Of a stretch of 7,266 bases of DNA, positions 5,447 to 7,266 are shown one piece after another. This DNA is from Lachnospiraceae bacterium UBA3845 (GTDB lineage: Bacteria; Bacillota; Clostridia; Lachnospirales; Lachnospiraceae). The notes under the pieces were generated by a model. That model had not been told where the DNA came from. It ran no database searches and saw only the letters and a list, made by a program, of their open reading frames with translations. The stretch is from contig DGHP01000160.1 in NCBI GenBank assembly GCA_002392705.1, positions 1,205 through 8,470 of the forward strand, written 5' to 3'. How positions within the stretch are numbered: the stretch's first letter is position 1; every line of letters begins with the position of its first letter. The position numbers and the translations under genes were made by a program.

Positions 5447-6451
5447 ATGAACAAGGATCACAAGGTTTTATACAGCGGTATGCAGGCGACCGGGAATCTG
5501 ACACTCGGCAATTATCTGGGAGCGCTTAAGAACTGGGTCAGCCTGGCGGACGAATACGAGTGCTATTACGGCGTTATGGATCTGCACTCTCTGACGGTGC
5601 GACAGGATCCGGCGGAATTCCGTAAAAGAGCCCGCGCTCTTCTGACCCTCTATATCGCAGCCGGGATTGATCCGGAAAAGAACTGCCTCTATCTTCAGTC
5701 CTCCGTGCCCTGCCACGCGGAGCTTGCGTGGATCCTTGACTGCTTTACCTATATGGGCGAGCTGAGCCGCATGACGCAGTTCAAGGACAAGTCCGCCAAA
5801 CACGCGGACAATGTAAACGCCGGTCTTTTCACTTATCCGGTTCTGATGGCGGCCGATATCCTCCTTTATCAGACAGACGTGGTTCCGGTCGGCCAGGATC
5901 AGCTGCAGCATCTGGAGATCACGCGCGATATCGCGCAGCGCTTCAACAGCATCTACGGGGATGTTTTCGCGATCCCGGAGCCTTATATCGGCAAGGTGGG
6001 AGCGAAGATCATGTCCCTGCAGGACCCCTCGAAGAAGATGTCAAAGTCGGATGAGAATCCGAACGCTTCCATCTATCTGATGGATGATCCGGATACGATC
6101 CGCCGCAAATGCAAACGCGCCATCACGGATTCGGAGGCGACCATCGCCTACAGGGACGAGCAGCCCGGCCTTAAGAATCTTTTCGATATCTACTGCACCT
6201 GCACCGGCAAGAGTTCGGACGAGGCCGTCGCCGAGTTCCAGGGACAGGGATACGGACAGCTGAAGGAAGCCGTGGGAGAGGCGGTTGTCGGCATTCTGAA
6301 GCCCATGCAGGACCGCATGGCCGAGATCGCCGCGGACAAGAGCTATCTGGACAGGGTGATCAAGGAGAACGCGGAGAGAGCTTATTATTCCGCGAACAAG
6401 ACCCTCAGAAAGGTGAAGAAGAAGATCGGACTTACGGAGATGCCCCGCTGA
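5447..6451 (+). CDS. trpS: Tryptophanyl-tRNA synthetase
   Basis: The product is a 334-residue class Ic aminoacyl-tRNA synthetase that charges tRNA-Trp with tryptophan using ATP in the cytosol. The length is typical for bacterial TrpRS. The HIGH-equivalent GNYLGA is at 21-26 after YSGMQATGNLTL, the GQDQLQH block is at 149-155, and an intact KMSKS is at 197-201. The C-terminal helical anticodon-binding part runs to the stop. AGGAG (5431-5435) is 11 nt upstream of the ATG; a second GGAG (5443-5446) abuts the ATG and is too close to be the main site. Only 51 nt separate it from the DUF5662 stop, too little for a T-box leader, so tryptophan-responsive tRNA sensing is not visible here. That gap is AT-rich (TTTTATTTTATGATTG) and might hold a weak promoter. 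A strong terminator follows. Confidence 0.97.
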   Translation: MNKDHKVLYSGMQATGNLTLGNYLGALKNWVSLADEYECYYGVMDLHSLTVRQDPAEFRKRARALLTLYIAAGIDPEKNCLYLQSSVPCHAELAWILDCFTYMGELSRMTQFKDKSAKHADNVNAGLFTYPVLMAADILLYQTDVVPVGQDQLQHLEITRDIAQRFNSIYGDVFAIPEPYIGKVGAKIMSLQDPSKKMSKSDENPNASIYLMDDPDTIRRKCKRAITDSEATIAYRDEQPGLKNLFDIYCTCTGKSSDEAVAEFQGQGYGQLKEAVGEAVVGILKPMQDRMAEIAADKSYLDRVIKENAERAYYSANKTLRKVKKKIGLTEMPR

Positions 6452-6504
6452 GCACGGTAAAAAGCCGGAAGGGGAATTGAGACCGTGTAAAAGGACAGAA
6501 TCTA

Positions 6505-6535
6505 AAGAGCCGCCGGAGCAGATCCGGCGGCTTTT
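6505..6535 (+). terminator. Rho-independent terminator after trpS
   Basis: GCCGCCGG (6509-6516) pairs perfectly with CCGGCGGC (6524-6531) around a 7-nt loop and is followed by TTTTCT. The flanking AAGA/TTTT can extend the stem, so the element may also act weakly on the opposite strand for the LysR-type gene. Confidence 0.9.
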
Positions 6536-6562
6536 CTATCTGATTTTCCGGCGTCCGTTGAA

Positions 6563-6637
6563 CAGACCGGGCGATAAATGGGATATCGGTTTCTGCCGTC
6601 CATCATGCGCTCAGACCGGGCGATAACGGGATCCGGG
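6563..6637. repeat. Pair of ~26-bp intergenic direct repeats
   Basis: CAGACCGGGCGATAA occurs at 6563-6577 and again at 6612-6626, offset 49 bp. The similarity continues as ATGGGATATCGG and CGGGATCCGGG. Words are shared with the repeat pair at 2395-2485. A small inverted repeat, GGCGC-AACAG-GCGCC (6636-6650), follows and has no T-tract. Confidence 0.6.
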
Positions 6638-6657
6638 CGCAACAGGCGCCAGGAGAT

Positions 6658-7266
6658 TTAATCGGATAACTGCGGCGGCGCGGAGAGCATGGTGACATTG
6701 TCTCCGGACTGCGCCCCTATGATTTTCAGCTGTTCTACATAATGCCTGGCGAGGGCGGACAGCTCCACCCGCTGCTTGCGGATATAGCCGATGGTCATGC
6801 GGTTTTCCCCGGCAAGGGGGACAGCGATATAATCGGATCCGTTCAGATCCTCCGTGATGATGCCCGAGCAGAGCGTGTAGGCATTCAGCCCGACCATGAG
6901 ATTCAGAAGGGTCGCGCGGTCATCCGCCTTTATGATCTTGCGGTAATCGTAGGTGCTGAGGACCTCCTCCGCAAAATAGAAGGAATTGTAGTCCCCCTGT
7001 TCAAAAGAAAGGCAGGGATAAGGCCGCAGCTGCTCGATGGAGATCTCATCGCGTCCTGCCAGAGGATGGTTTTTCCAGAGGTAGACGGAGATATCGCAGG
7101 CAAAGAGGGGATGAAAATCCAGGGCGTACTCGTGGAAAATCTTTGTGAGCGCTTCCCGGTTGAAATCGTTCAGGTAAAGAATGCCGATCTCGCTTTTCAT
7201 ATTCCGCACATGGGTCAGCACGTCGTGCGTTTTGGTTTCATGGATCGCGAATTCATAATCATCCAG
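6658..7266 (-). CDS. LysR-type transcriptional regulator, effector-binding domain (5' partial)
   Basis: The - strand frame is open from the window edge at 7266 to TAA at 6660-6658, giving 202 residues that lack the N-terminus. The sequence fits the LysR substrate-binding domain: HETKTHDVLTHVRN-MKSEIGILYL at the start, the typical WKNHPLAGRDEISIEQLRPY, a central ADDRATLLNLMVGLNAYTLC hinge stretch, and YIAVPL near the end. The winged-helix DNA-binding domain (about 90-100 residues) would lie beyond the window. A GTG at 7221 is not the true start, because the frame continues upstream with family-like sequence (LDDYEFAIHETKTHD). The effector and targets cannot be read from this sequence. Because the gene points toward trpS and its 5' end is outside, its usual divergent target would also be outside the window. 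Confidence 0.88.
   Translation of the reverse strand: MDDYEFAIHETKTHDVLTHVRNMKSEIGILYLNDFNREALTKIFHEYALDFHPLFACDISVYLWKNHPLAGRDEISIEQLRPYPCLSFEQGDYNSFYFAEEVLSTYDYRKIIKADDRATLLNLMVGLNAYTLCSGIITEDLNGSDYIAVPLAGENRMTIGYIRKQRVELSALARHYVEQLKIIGAQSGDNVTMLSAPPQLSD

Overview
The window looks like chromosomal DNA of a fairly GC-rich Clostridia/Lachnospiraceae-type Firmicute. The basis is strong AGGAGG-like ribosome binding sites, a tetrahydrofolate (THF) riboswitch in front of an ECF-type folate transporter gene, a DUF5662 gene, a DUF4432 epimerase-like gene and typical Firmicute protein sequences. The assignment to family level is inference.

Layout. Positions 1-352 (+) hold the 3' end of a gene for a Ser/Lys/Thr-rich repeat protein. 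It converges on folT (944-387, -), and the two genes are separated by two abutting, oppositely oriented terminators (351-399). folT is preceded by a promoter (1138-1165), a complete THF riboswitch (1004-1116) and a hairpin that holds its Shine-Dalgarno in the loop and its AUG in the stem (937-970). Upstream of that promoter lie five tandem 23-bp repeats (1191-1305). The + strand then carries a DUF4432 aldose-epimerase-like gene (1358-2344), a 380-nt intergenic region with a ~52-bp repeat pair, a promoter and a structured leader, and then a GlgX/isoamylase-like GH13 gene (GTG start at 2725, ends 4722). A DUF5662 gene (4745-5395) follows after 22 nt, then trpS (5447-6451), which ends in a strong terminator. 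After a short intergenic region with another ~49-bp repeat pair, the 3' two thirds of a LysR-type regulator gene runs on the - strand and leaves the window at 7266.

How the parts fit. folT and its riboswitch form a folate-responsive uptake unit; the shared ECF energising module is not in the window. The epimerase-like gene and the GH13-like gene suggest carbohydrate handling, but the GH13 protein appears to have lost all three catalytic carboxylates, so it is more likely a binding or regulatory pseudoenzyme than a debranching enzyme. DUF5662 and trpS are probably co-transcribed or closely coupled with it.

The items most worth a second look are the apparent GH13 pseudoenzyme with its remodelled catalytic loops, the start-codon hairpin and possible switching helix downstream of the THF aptamer, and the 23-bp repeat array. 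I see no CRISPR array, insertion sequence, phage gene, rRNA or tRNA.
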